Positions 23,854 through 31,641 of a stretch of 40,823 bases of DNA are shown piece after piece (position 1 is the stretch's first letter; each line of letters opens with the position of its first letter). The DNA comes from Clostridia bacterium (GTDB lineage: Bacteria; Bacillota; Clostridia; Oscillospirales; Acutalibacteraceae), in contig JAFXCT010000088.1 of assembly GCA_017521365.1 (NCBI GenBank), positions 1 to 40,823 on the forward strand. The letters are read 5' to 3'. The notes under the pieces were generated by a model that was not told the DNA's origin, ran no database searches, and saw nothing but the letters and a program-made list of their open reading frames with translations. A program made the translations under genes and the position numbers.

Positions 23854-24417
23854 ATGGTGTCCATCAGAAAATACGAGGAGAAGGACAGGGAAGACGTGCA
23901 CTTCGTCAACCACAACAGCGACGGTCCCGAGGAAGTGCCGAACTACCTGACGGGCTTGTTCTATCTTAATACATTTTGTAACTATTATATAGAACATGAG
24001 CCTGAAAACTGCTTTGTCCTTGATGATGACGGAAGGGCTGTCGGCTACATACTCTGTGCCGAAAGCTTTGACCGCTTCAAGGAGATTTTTGACATCGAGT
24101 ATCTTCCACGTTCCGACAGCTACGGCGAGGACAGATACGAATGGGCTTCCACAGCCTACTTGCGTCAGGAAGAATTTAAGGAAGACTATCCTGCCCATTT
24201 TCACGTTGACATTCTGCCCGAATACCAGCGAATGGGTATGGGCGGCAAGATGGTAGATACTCTGTGTGCTCACCTGAAACAAAAAGGCGTCAAGGGCGTT
24301 TGCCTTACCTGCGGCCCGAGAAACGAAAAAGCAATGAAATTCTATGAAAAGCATAATTTCACCCTGCTGTCAATCGACCACGACGACGCCTGCTTCGGCA
24401 AAAAACTTACCGATTAA
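23854..24417 (+). CDS. GNAT-family N-acetyltransferase
   Basis: A 187-residue GNAT. The acetyl-CoA loop is VDILPEYQRMGMGGKMVDTL, followed by GVKGVCLTCGPRNEKAMKFYEKHNFTLL. The N-terminal half (PNYLTGLFYLNTFCNYYIEHEPENCFVLDD) resembles GNATs that associate with hexosamine-related enzymes. The gap to the next gene is 26 nt, so it probably heads the 24444-kdsB transcript. An amino-sugar acceptor would fit the context but is not shown. Confidence 0.85.
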   Translation: MVSIRKYEEKDREDVHFVNHNSDGPEEVPNYLTGLFYLNTFCNYYIEHEPENCFVLDDDGRAVGYILCAESFDRFKEIFDIEYLPRSDSYGEDRYEWASTAYLRQEEFKEDYPAHFHVDILPEYQRMGMGGKMVDTLCAHLKQKGVKGVCLTCGPRNEKAMKFYEKHNFTLLSIDHDDACFGKKLTD

Positions 24418-24443
24418 AAATTTATCAGACAGGAGAATTGATT

Positions 24444-25655
24444 ATGGCATCACCCGAATTGGTAGAACAGCTTTATCAGGCATTGCCCGATGAAACAAAA
24501 GAATTCCTCGCAACCGCAATCGAAAAGGTTGTCGAGGTTAAAAAACGCGGCGGTAAGGTTGCAGCCGTTATCGGCAGCGGCCCCAACCTCCACGAGGGCG
24601 TAACAACCCTTATCGCTACACTCATTCACGCAGGCCTTATCGACGGCGTTACAACAAGCTCTGCTGTTATCTCCCACGAAATGGGCGGTACGCTTGACCG
24701 TGTTAAGCGTTTTGACGCAGATATTCTTGGCGACAAGTGCCCCGAGGATATCCGCTGCCGAGGCAACATCTACGAGCTTACACAGCTTGACGAGGCAGAG
24801 TGGGCAAGAATCCGCTCCGAAATGCCTCTTGACGAGGAGCTTGTCGAAATCTGTGAAAAGGCAGAGGGCAAGGTTATCATCAAGGCGGCAGGCAATATGG
24901 CTTACCCCGTAGGCTGGTTCAACGAAACCGTTTCCACAGAGGTTATGGTTGCCGCACAGACTCTGGGCGAGAGCTTTGAGTATGTAGCAGGTCTCGGCGC
25001 TGACCCGAGAACAATGATAGGTGCAGGCGCAATCAAGGGTGTTCCCGTTCTTGTAAGCGTTCCCCAGCTTATCGGCGGCGGTCAGGTCGGCCTTTGCATT
25101 TCCGACAGTATTCCCGTAAGCCAGCGCTGCAAGAGAATTGCAAAAATGCTTTCCGATGCAGATGTTATCATTGAATCCGCAGTTGCTCTCACTCAGGAAA
25201 TTCACGACGGCCCGTTTGAAACCTACACCGGTCACGGTATCTGGGCTTCAATGAACGGCCTGCCCACATACAGCCTCAAGGACAAGACTCTCATCCGTTT
25301 TGACCTTGATGAAAACCTTAAGCGTTCCTGGGACCTCAACAAGCAGAGCGAGCTTATCCAGAAGGCAATCAACGAGGGCCTTCCCAAGACCAAGCTTACA
25401 AAGATTCCGTTCCGTATGGAAATGTCAGCCTTCACACGCCTTGAAAACAGTATCCCCGTTATCGGCGATATTGGCGAGCTGTGGCCGATATTTGTTGACC
25501 GCATCTGCAAGGAGCTCGGCGTTGAACTCGATTTCTCCTCCGCTCCTCAGAATACCGAAGAGGGCAAGGCAATGCGTGAGCGCATTGTTGAAGAAATCAA
25601 GCCCTTCTCACTCAACAAGATGCGCAAGGCAGTCAGCGAAAAATACAAGTTTTAA
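24444..25655 (+). CDS. Unrecognised 403-residue enzyme-like protein
   Basis: No family is recognised with confidence. It is soluble with strongly patterned motifs: VAAVIGSGPNLHEGVTTLI, DGVTTSSAVISHEMGGTLDR, GKVIIKAAGNMAYPVGWFNE, GLGADPRTMIGAGAIKGVPV, and PQLIGGGQVGLCISDSIP. The GSGPN and AGLIDGVTTSSAVISHE segments recall the Rossmann layout of deoxyhypusine-synthase-like or LOR/SDH-like proteins, but only in outline. Codon use indicates good expression. ATG 24444 is chosen (AGGAG 8 nt upstream) over the in-frame TTG at 24438. It is 23 nt upstream of kdsB, so a step in the same sugar pathway is a fair inference. Confidence 0.7.
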   Translation: MASPELVEQLYQALPDETKEFLATAIEKVVEVKKRGGKVAAVIGSGPNLHEGVTTLIATLIHAGLIDGVTTSSAVISHEMGGTLDRVKRFDADILGDKCPEDIRCRGNIYELTQLDEAEWARIRSEMPLDEELVEICEKAEGKVIIKAAGNMAYPVGWFNETVSTEVMVAAQTLGESFEYVAGLGADPRTMIGAGAIKGVPVLVSVPQLIGGGQVGLCISDSIPVSQRCKRIAKMLSDADVIIESAVALTQEIHDGPFETYTGHGIWASMNGLPTYSLKDKTLIRFDLDENLKRSWDLNKQSELIQKAINEGLPKTKLTKIPFRMEMSAFTRLENSIPVIGDIGELWPIFVDRICKELGVELDFSSAPQNTEEGKAMRERIVEEIKPFSLNKMRKAVSEKYKF

Positions 25656-25678
25656 TTGATATAAAGGAGATTAATGCA

Positions 25679-26428
25679 ATGGCTAAGGTATTAGGTGTAA
25701 TTCCCGCACGTTACGGTTCATCCCGTCTTCCCGGCAAGCCCCTCAAGGACATCTGCGGCAAGCCGATGATTCAGCACGTTTACGAAAACGCAAGCAAGTC
25801 CAAGGTGCTCGACAAGGTTGTTGTTGCTACCGATGACCAGCGTGTTTACGATGCAGTCGTTGCCTTCGGCGGCGAGGCTGTTATGACAAGCGTTAACCAC
25901 CCCACGGGCTCTGACCGTGTGGCAGAGGCTGCAAGCCACTATCCCGACTGCGACTATGTTATCAACATTCAGGGTGACGAACCCCTTGTTCCCCCCGAAA
26001 TTATTGACGATATCGGCTCGGCACTCATCAACAGCCCCGAATGTGTTATGGCAACGGGCAGCGTGCCGATTGACGGCGAGGATTACATTAAGAACAACAC
26101 CGTTGTCAAGGTTGTAACGGACGTCAACGGCAATGCTATCTATTTCTCCCGTTCACCCATTCCTTACCCCCGCAATGCTCAGCACGCAAAGTATTTTGAG
26201 CACGTAGGTATCTATGCCTATACGCACGATTTCCTCAACACATACACCAAGCTTGCACCCACACCGCTTTCGGAGTCCGAATCTCTTGAGCAGCTTAAGG
26301 TGCTTGAGCACGGCTACAAAATCAAAATCGTTCCCGCACCTGCACAGTATGAGGCAGTAAGCGTAGACACGGAGGAAGACCTTCAGGCAGTTATCCGTAT
26401 CTATAAGGAACGTAACGGCCTTTGCTGA
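25679..26428 (+). CDS. kdsB: 3-deoxy-manno-octulosonate cytidylyltransferase
   Basis: A 249-residue CMP-Kdo synthetase, which couples Kdo to CMP from CTP. Motifs: IPARYGSSRLPGKPL (nucleotide loop), TSVNHPTGSDRVAEA, VINIQGDEPLVPP, YFSRSPIPYPRN, HVGIYAYTHDFL and SESLEQLKVLEHGYKI. Length is normal. AAAGGAGATTAATGCA precedes the ATG. No kdsA, kdsC, kdsD or LPS gene is nearby, and a Gram-positive has no lipid A. The substrate may be Kdo for a capsule or a related 3-deoxy sugar acid. A strong terminator follows. Confidence 0.92.
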   Translation: MAKVLGVIPARYGSSRLPGKPLKDICGKPMIQHVYENASKSKVLDKVVVATDDQRVYDAVVAFGGEAVMTSVNHPTGSDRVAEAASHYPDCDYVINIQGDEPLVPPEIIDDIGSALINSPECVMATGSVPIDGEDYIKNNTVVKVVTDVNGNAIYFSRSPIPYPRNAQHAKYFEHVGIYAYTHDFLNTYTKLAPTPLSESESLEQLKVLEHGYKIKIVPAPAQYEAVSVDTEEDLQAVIRIYKERNGLC

Positions 26429-26438
26429 TTTGAGCTGA

Positions 26439-26480
26439 CCCCGAATGAAATATAATCAGGTTTCATTCGGGGCTTTTCTT
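26439..26480 (+). terminator. Terminator after kdsB
   Basis: CCCCGAATGAAA (26439-26450) and TTTCATTCGGGG (26461-26472) form a perfect 12-bp stem, then CTTTTCTTT. The loop contains TATAAT (26451-26456). Confidence 0.9.
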
Positions 26481-26509
26481 TAAAAACAAGAAATACAGGA
26501 GGCATTACT

Positions 26510-27529
26510 GTGATTAAAGCTGAACTTTTATATCAGGAATATATTTCAACCGAAGGCATTAACGACGAAATCGGCGAGTGCCACGCAGCTACCGTTGCAA
26601 TCTGTAACGGTACGCCCACAGCCGCATGGTTCGGCGGTATTAAGGAAAAGAATCCCAATGTCCGCATTTGGTTTACACGCCGTGACGGCGAGTGGAGCAC
26701 ACCCGTTGCCGTAACGCCCGATGACGGTGAGGCAGACTGGAATCCCACCCTCTTTGCGGAGGACGGCGTGCTTACTCTTATTTATAAGAGCGGTATTGAC
26801 GAGGGACATTGGTATTCAATGAAGTCTGTTTCCGAGGACGGCGGTAAAACCTGGTCAACACCAGTTGAGCTTGTACCCGGCGATATCGGCGGCAGAGGCC
26901 CCGTCAAAAATCAGATGATAAGACTTTCCAACGGTGCGCTTCTTGCTCCCGGCTCAACCGAGGATATCGGCGACCGCTGGGAATCCTGGACAGACTACAG
27001 CGATGATAACGGCGCAACGTGGAAGCTGTCTGCACCTGTTGCCTTTGAGCTTCCGGACGGCACAATCTGCAACCGCAAGGAAGAGCTTCCCAAGGACGGC
27101 GAGGGTCTTATTCAGCCAGCAGTTTGGGAAGACCCTGCACACGACGGCAGAGTTTATATGCTCGCAAGAACAAACCTCAACTGGGTTTACCGCAGCGAGT
27201 CAACGGATTTCGGCAGAAGCTGGTCTGTTGCCCGTCCCACCGATATGCCCAATAACAACAGCGGTCTGGGCGCAGCCCTTACGGATTGCGGCGTGCTCGG
27301 TCTTATCTGCAATCCCGTAGGCGAAAACTGGGGCGACCGTACACCGCTCAATCTCTTCCTCTCTGAGGATAACGGCGCTACATATCCTGTAAGCATAGAG
27401 CTTGAAAACACTCCCGGCGTAGAGTTTTCATATCCTTCAATAGTTGCTGAAGGCAACCTTCTCCATATGGTTTACACCGTTGGCAGAAAGAAGATATGCT
27501 ACGCTCTCGTTAAGGTAGAAAAAGACTGA
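26510..27529 (+). CDS. Cytoplasmic sialidase-like Asp-box beta-propeller
   Basis: A 339-residue protein of the BNR_2 sialidase-like type. Four Asp-boxes are visible: SEDGGKTW (108-115), SDDNGATW (164-171), STDFGRSW (231-238) and SEDNGATY (285-292). The N-terminus CHAATVAICNGTPTAAWFGG is typical of BNR_2 proteins. The FRIP motif of classical GH33 sialidases is absent. There is no signal peptide, so the substrate is intracellular. Start GTG 26510 follows AGGAGG. It is 32 nt upstream of a membrane protein gene and behind kdsB, pointing to an acidic alpha-keto sugar such as sialic acid, Kdo or a relative. The exact glycosidase activity is unproven. Confidence 0.8.
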   Translation: MIKAELLYQEYISTEGINDEIGECHAATVAICNGTPTAAWFGGIKEKNPNVRIWFTRRDGEWSTPVAVTPDDGEADWNPTLFAEDGVLTLIYKSGIDEGHWYSMKSVSEDGGKTWSTPVELVPGDIGGRGPVKNQMIRLSNGALLAPGSTEDIGDRWESWTDYSDDNGATWKLSAPVAFELPDGTICNRKEELPKDGEGLIQPAVWEDPAHDGRVYMLARTNLNWVYRSESTDFGRSWSVARPTDMPNNNSGLGAALTDCGVLGLICNPVGENWGDRTPLNLFLSEDNGATYPVSIELENTPGVEFSYPSIVAEGNLLHMVYTVGRKKICYALVKVEKD

Positions 27530-27561
27530 TTGAAAAACTGAATATTGAAAGGGTTTAATAT

Positions 27562-28998
27562 ATGGAAACTCAGAATGTATTAGCATTTCTTGCCATAAGT
27601 ATGGTAACTATGTGCTTTGGCTGGGGTATGCGTGGCTCCGCAATCGGCGGCGAAAAAGGCGCAATGCTCCCCGGTGCATTTATGGGCATACTCTGTGTCT
27701 GGTACACAGGCTCCGAGCTGCTTATGGAAAACGTATTTCTCTTTGCTGCCGCCTGCGCACTCGGCTATTTCTACGGCGGTATGGAGCCCTACGGCTCAAC
27801 AATGTCCCTTGTCCTTCACCACGACCAGCCCCGTTATAATCCGTCGTTGGGTTATCTTGCACTGGCTTTCAAGGGCTCAATCTGGAGCGGTCTTGGCTCG
27901 GCATTTTTAGGCATCAGCTTCTCTGCAATGAGCGGCGTTGTTTACAAATGGTATGATTTCGTAATTTTCTTTGCACTTGTTCCGCTTGTACAGGAAATCG
28001 GCTACCGCATTTTCAACACACCCTACGACCCCGAACACGGCAGAATGCCCAAGGTCTGCTTCTCAAAGGACAGCCGTGAGGAGTGGGGACGCAATCTTGT
28101 TATAGTTGCCGGTCTTCTCGTTATGATGGCTGTACGCCGTGACTATTTCGGTATCCTTATGTGGATTGGCGGCGCACTCGCAGGCTCAGTCGGCTGGGTT
28201 GTTGCAATCTTCTTCTACGATAAGGAAATCAATCCCCTCAAGAACGGCAAGCGTCTGTTCGGCAAGTGGGACGAAGCCAACATTATTGATGGCTGGAAGA
28301 TTATGGAATTCACTCAGGGCTGCTTCCACGGCCTTGGTATAGCAGGTGCCTTTGTTCTCGGCTGGCCTATAGCTGCCAAGAATCTTGAGCAGGCAGAGGC
28401 CGCAGGCAAGCTGTGGTATGAGCTTCCCGAAAAGGTTGATACCACTCTTTCGTGGGTATTCTGCGCACTCATAATTCTCACAATCTTCCTCTTCATCATT
28501 CCTTACCGCAGAAACGGCAACAAAATCACCCGTGCCTTCGGCGAGGTTGATATGAACATTGTCGAGGTGCTTGAACGCCCCTGCTATATGGTAGGTCCGC
28601 TTTGCCTGGTTATGCTCGGCTCAAACTTAATGGCAGAAATTATCTGCTGCTTTACAATGTACTACGTAATTGCCCAGCACGACGGTCTGGAAAGATACTG
28701 GGATTACAAGGGTATCAAGTTTATCCGTATATTCCTTATTCTTCTGGGTGCAGTACTGCTTGCAATTCAGGCAATCAGAGGCTACACTCTCTGGGAAACA
28801 TGGGTATTCTACTGCGTAGGCTATATTCTTTTCGACGCAGTAGCCTTCCTCCGCCCCAAGAGAATCAAGGAAAACAAGGCAAAATCAAAATCCTTCAAGG
28901 AGTTCCTTATTGCCTTCAACGGTGACCTTACCGTTCTTCCCTTCTTCTATATCCTTATGGCAGGTCTGCTTGTCTTCGGTTACGCAAACTTCCGCTAA
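27562..28998 (+). CDS. Polytopic membrane protein A (GWGxRG...GGEKGAMLPGA family)
   Basis: A 478-residue protein with about twelve hydrophobic segments. The first is followed by the motif GWGMRGSAIGGEKGAMLPGA (20-39), a polar, Gly-rich signature within the membrane. Other strongly conserved stretches shared with the downstream paralogue are GYFYGGMEPY, EIGYRIFNTPYDPE, SREEWGRN, IIPYRRNGNKIT and IAQHDGLERYWDYKGIKF. I do not recognise a named transporter family. The build suggests a permease or membrane enzyme. Its gene follows the propeller gene by 32 nt and ends in a terminator, so the two likely work together. Confidence 0.75.
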   Translation: METQNVLAFLAISMVTMCFGWGMRGSAIGGEKGAMLPGAFMGILCVWYTGSELLMENVFLFAAACALGYFYGGMEPYGSTMSLVLHHDQPRYNPSLGYLALAFKGSIWSGLGSAFLGISFSAMSGVVYKWYDFVIFFALVPLVQEIGYRIFNTPYDPEHGRMPKVCFSKDSREEWGRNLVIVAGLLVMMAVRRDYFGILMWIGGALAGSVGWVVAIFFYDKEINPLKNGKRLFGKWDEANIIDGWKIMEFTQGCFHGLGIAGAFVLGWPIAAKNLEQAEAAGKLWYELPEKVDTTLSWVFCALIILTIFLFIIPYRRNGNKITRAFGEVDMNIVEVLERPCYMVGPLCLVMLGSNLMAEIICCFTMYYVIAQHDGLERYWDYKGIKFIRIFLILLGAVLLAIQAIRGYTLWETWVFYCVGYILFDAVAFLRPKRIKENKAKSKSFKEFLIAFNGDLTVLPFFYILMAGLLVFGYANFR

Positions 28999-29005
28999 AT
29001 AACAG

Positions 29006-29041
29006 AAAAAGCCGGTACATAGCTTATGCACCGGCTTTTAT
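29006..29041 (+). terminator. Terminator between the two membrane paralogues
   Basis: AAAAGCCGGTACATA and TATGCACCGGCTTTTA pair with one mismatch around GCT, ending in TTTTATTT. Confidence 0.85.
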
Positions 29042-29071
29042 TTAAAAATATCAGAAAAGGAGTGTGTGACT

Positions 29072-30505
29072 GTGACTGAAAGTCCGCTTCTCTTTATTGT
29101 TTTCAGCATGCTGGCTATGTGCTTCGGCTGGGGAATACGTGGCTCGGCTATCGGAGGCGAAAAGGGCGCAATGCTGCCCGGTGCCTTTATGGGCATTTTG
29201 TGCGTGTGGTACACAGGCTCTGAGCTGCTTATGGAAAACATTTTTCTGTTTGCTGCTGCCTGTGCGCTGGGCTATTTCTACGGCGGTATGGAGCCGTATG
29301 CCTCCACAATGTTTCTTGTCCTTCACCACAACAGACCCCGTTATAATCCGCCTTTGGGTTACCTTGCCCTTAGCTTCAAGGGCAGTATATGGGGCGGTCT
29401 CGGTGCGGCGTTTTTAGGTGTCAGCTTTTCCGCAATGAGCGGTGTTGTTTACAGGTGGTATGATTTTGTTATCTTCTTTGCCCTTGTTCCGTTCCTGCAG
29501 GAAATCGGCTACCGCATTTTCAACACACCCTATGACCCCGAAAACGGCAGAATGCCGAAAATCGGCTTCTCCGAGGACAGCCGTGAGGAGTGGGGACGCA
29601 ATATTGTAATCGTTGCCGCTTTGCTTGTTATGGCAGCGGTAAGAGGCGATATTTTCACGATTATTATGTGGTCAGGCGGTGCGCTTTTCGGCGCAATCGG
29701 CTGGGTTATCGGCATAACCCTTTACGATAAGCAGCACCATACACGCAAAAACGGCAAACGCCTTTTCGGCAGACTCGATGAAATCGGCGTGATAGACGGC
29801 TGGAAGATGATGGAGCTTGTGCAGGGACTTGCGCAGGGCTTTGGCATCTCCGTTGCCTTTGTTGTCGCCTGGCCTCTTGCAAAGGAAAATCTTTCTGCTG
29901 CTGAAAGTGCAGGCGCTTTGTGGCATCCTATACCGCAAACTGTCGATACCGTGCTTTCGTGGGTGTTCTGTGCTCTGATTATCCTTACAATTTTCCTCTT
30001 TATAATTCCTTACCGCAGAAACGGCAATAAGATAACAACGGCCTTCGGCGAGGTCGATATGAACATTGTTGAAGTTTTGGAACGCCCGTGCTATATGGTG
30101 GCACCCCTTTGCCTGATAATGCTCGGCTCAACCACAATGGCAGGCATAATCTGCTGCTTTACAATGTACTACGTAATTGCCCAGCACGACGGTCTGGAAA
30201 GATATTGGGATTATAAGGGTATCAAGTTTATCCGTATTTTCCTCATTCTGCTCGGGGCAGTACTGCTTGCAATTCAGGCGGTGCGTGGTTATACCCTTTG
30301 GGAAACCTGGGTATTCTACTGTGTCGGCTATCTCATTTTCGAGTTCTTCTTTATGTTCCGTCCGAAGCTGGTAAGTGAAAACCGTAAAAAGACAAAGACC
30401 TTCAGGGATTTTGTCGTTTCCTTCGGCTGTTCGGCAAGCGTTTACCCGACATATCTGCTGATGATGACTGCATTGCTTATCTTTGGCTGGGTATATCTGA
30501 AATAA
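29072..30505 (+). CDS. Polytopic membrane protein B, paralogue of A
   Basis: A 477-residue close paralogue of the protein at 27562, aligned without large gaps. By eye roughly three quarters or more of the residues agree, with long identical runs between residues 300 and 415 and the most divergence in the loop around 200-290. It keeps GWGIRGSAIGGEKGAMLPGA. I chose GTG 29072 because AAAGGAG is 9 nt upstream and the N-terminus then matches paralogue A; GTG 29066 is too close. It is followed 11 nt later by the DUF3842 gene. Recent tandem duplication with divergence of a central loop suggests altered substrate or partner. Confidence 0.75.
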   Translation: MTESPLLFIVFSMLAMCFGWGIRGSAIGGEKGAMLPGAFMGILCVWYTGSELLMENIFLFAAACALGYFYGGMEPYASTMFLVLHHNRPRYNPPLGYLALSFKGSIWGGLGAAFLGVSFSAMSGVVYRWYDFVIFFALVPFLQEIGYRIFNTPYDPENGRMPKIGFSEDSREEWGRNIVIVAALLVMAAVRGDIFTIIMWSGGALFGAIGWVIGITLYDKQHHTRKNGKRLFGRLDEIGVIDGWKMMELVQGLAQGFGISVAFVVAWPLAKENLSAAESAGALWHPIPQTVDTVLSWVFCALIILTIFLFIIPYRRNGNKITTAFGEVDMNIVEVLERPCYMVAPLCLIMLGSTTMAGIICCFTMYYVIAQHDGLERYWDYKGIKFIRIFLILLGAVLLAIQAVRGYTLWETWVFYCVGYLIFEFFFMFRPKLVSENRKKTKTFRDFVVSFGCSASVYPTYLLMMTALLIFGWVYLK

Positions 30506-30516
30506 GGAGTTTAGTT

Positions 30517-30927
30517 ATGAATATAACGGTTATTGACGGTCAGGGCGGTCAGCTTGGCGCACAGCTTATAAAGGCGGTGCTTTCACGCTTCCCCGAGGTT
30601 AATCTGACCGCTGTGGGCACAAATGCGGTTGCTACGGCAACAATGCTTAAAGCAGGGGCAAAAAACGCCGCAACGGGTGAAAATCCCACGCTTGTTGCCT
30701 GCCGCAAGGCAGATGTTATTATCGGCCCTATAGGTATAGTTATTGCCGATTCGCTTTTGGGCGAGGTTACGGGCAAAATGGCAGTTGCCGTCGGTCAGGC
30801 GGATGCCGTGAGAATACTCATACCCGTGAATAAGTGCGACAATATTGTTGCAGGCGTTTCAAGCCTTAATATCGGCGCACTTGTTGATGATGCAGTTTCA
30901 AGGCTTGCCGAGGTAATTAACCGTTGA
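30517..30927 (+). CDS. DUF3842-family protein
   Basis: A 136-residue protein beginning MNITVIDGQGGQLGAQLIKA, a Gly-rich nucleotide-binding-like loop, with VGTNAVATATMLKAGA, ADVIIGPIGIVIADSLLGEVT and VSSLNIGALVDDAVSRL. This is the DUF3842 pattern, small Rossmann-like proteins of unknown function common in Clostridia. AAGGAG precedes the ATG. It is co-transcribed with membrane paralogue B. Its TGA stop lies inside the -35 of the next promoter. Confidence 0.8.
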   Translation: MNITVIDGQGGQLGAQLIKAVLSRFPEVNLTAVGTNAVATATMLKAGAKNAATGENPTLVACRKADVIIGPIGIVIADSLLGEVTGKMAVAVGQADAVRILIPVNKCDNIVAGVSSLNIGALVDDAVSRLAEVINR

Positions 30928-30952
30928 CAAGAGCAGAAATTTAGAGTACAAT
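30924..30952 (+). promoter_or_regulatory. Promoter of the ECF/kinase leader
   Basis: TTGACA (30924-30929), 17-bp spacer, TACAAT (30947-30952). The -35 overlaps the stop codon of the DUF3842 gene. Confidence 0.85.
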
Positions 30953-30957
30953 ACTCT

Positions 30958-31072
30958 TGTTGTTCTGAAGAACGGCAAAAGGGCAGAAGCCCTGCAGAAT
31001 CAAAGCGTTTTACTAATTTAACGATACTATGAAGGTGTCATTATCTCCGCAGGGGGGAATGGCACCGTTTTT
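30958..31072 (+). ncRNA. Structured 5' leader, candidate riboswitch or attenuator
   Basis: The leader contains GTTC-TGAA-GAAC, GGGC-AGAA-GCCC (30981-30991) and CGTT/AACG hairpins, then a terminator stem GGTGTCATT (31034-31042) / AATGGCACC (31058-31066) followed by GTTTTT. CCCTGC at 30990-30995 is complementary to GCAGGG (31049-31054) in the terminator loop, which gives a possible switch. ECF S-component genes are often under riboswitches. I could not match it by eye to TPP, FMN, preQ1, THF, purine or ykkC consensus. Confidence 0.5.
31034..31072 (+). terminator. Terminator within the ECF leader
   Basis: 9-bp stem GGTGTCATT/AATGGCACC (one G-U) with a G-rich loop and five T residues, 24 nt before the ECF gene start. 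Confidence 0.7.
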
Positions 31073-31095
31073 GTATGGTTGAGAAAGGACTTTTT

Positions 31096-31629
31096 ATGAA
31101 AAGTAAACTCTTAAAGCCGGTGCTTTCGGCACTCTTTCTTGCTCTTGCCTTCGTTATGCCGTTTTTAACGGGGCAGATTCCCGAAATCGGCTCAATGCTG
31201 TGCCCGATGCATATTCCCGTACTGCTGTGCGGCTTCGTCTGCGGCTGGCCCTGGGGTCTTGCCGTGGGCTTTATTGCTCCGCTTTTCCGCTCGCTTACGC
31301 TCGGTATGCCTCCGCTGTTTCCCGCTGCGGTGTGTATGGCGTTTGAGCTTGCCGCCTACGGTGCGGTTTCGGGCCTTATGCATAAGCTCCTGCCCAAGAA
31401 AAAGCCCTGTATCTATTGCTCGCTGCTTGTTGCAATGATAATAGGCAGACTCGTTTGGGGTACGGCAATGTTCGTTTGTATGGGTATAAACGGCGGTGCT
31501 TTCACCTTTGCCGCCTTTATTGCAGGCGCATTTACAAACGCAATCCCCGGCATTATTGTACAGATAGTTGTAATACCCGTTCTTGTTATGGTGCTTGAAA
31601 GCCCCAAAATTAAAAAGATTATAGATTAA
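31096..31629 (+). CDS. ECF transporter S component
   Basis: A 177-residue membrane protein with about six segments, built like the substrate-binding S subunit of energy-coupling-factor vitamin transporters: short N-terminus, LALAFVMPFL, GSMLCPMHIPVLLCGFVCGWPWGLAVGFIAPLFRS, and an AFTNAIPGIIVQIVVIP C-terminus. These pair with a shared EcfAAT module, which is not in this window. I chose ATG 31096 (AAAGGA upstream) over ATG 31075. The kinase gene starts 12 nt after its stop, so the imported compound is probably phosphorylated. Substrate unknown. Confidence 0.82.
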   Translation: MKSKLLKPVLSALFLALAFVMPFLTGQIPEIGSMLCPMHIPVLLCGFVCGWPWGLAVGFIAPLFRSLTLGMPPLFPAAVCMAFELAAYGAVSGLMHKLLPKKKPCIYCSLLVAMIIGRLVWGTAMFVCMGINGGAFTFAAFIAGAFTNAIPGIIVQIVVIPVLVMVLESPKIKKIID

Positions 31630-31641
31630 TCGGAGAATACT

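Noticed and set aside
24450-25235. 261-codon minus-strand frame inside the 24444 gene
   Set aside because: Same codon-bias shadow; Cys- and Asn-rich and without a ribosome binding site.
25679-26428. kdsB as a sign of a Gram-negative genome
   Set aside because: No other LPS gene is present and all other content (ECF transporter, XRE-membrane regulators, ribosome binding sites, DUF6472- and DUF3842-type proteins) is clostridial.
26510-27529. Classical secreted GH33 sialidase
   Set aside because: No signal peptide and no FRIP motif; only the Asp-box propeller is supported.
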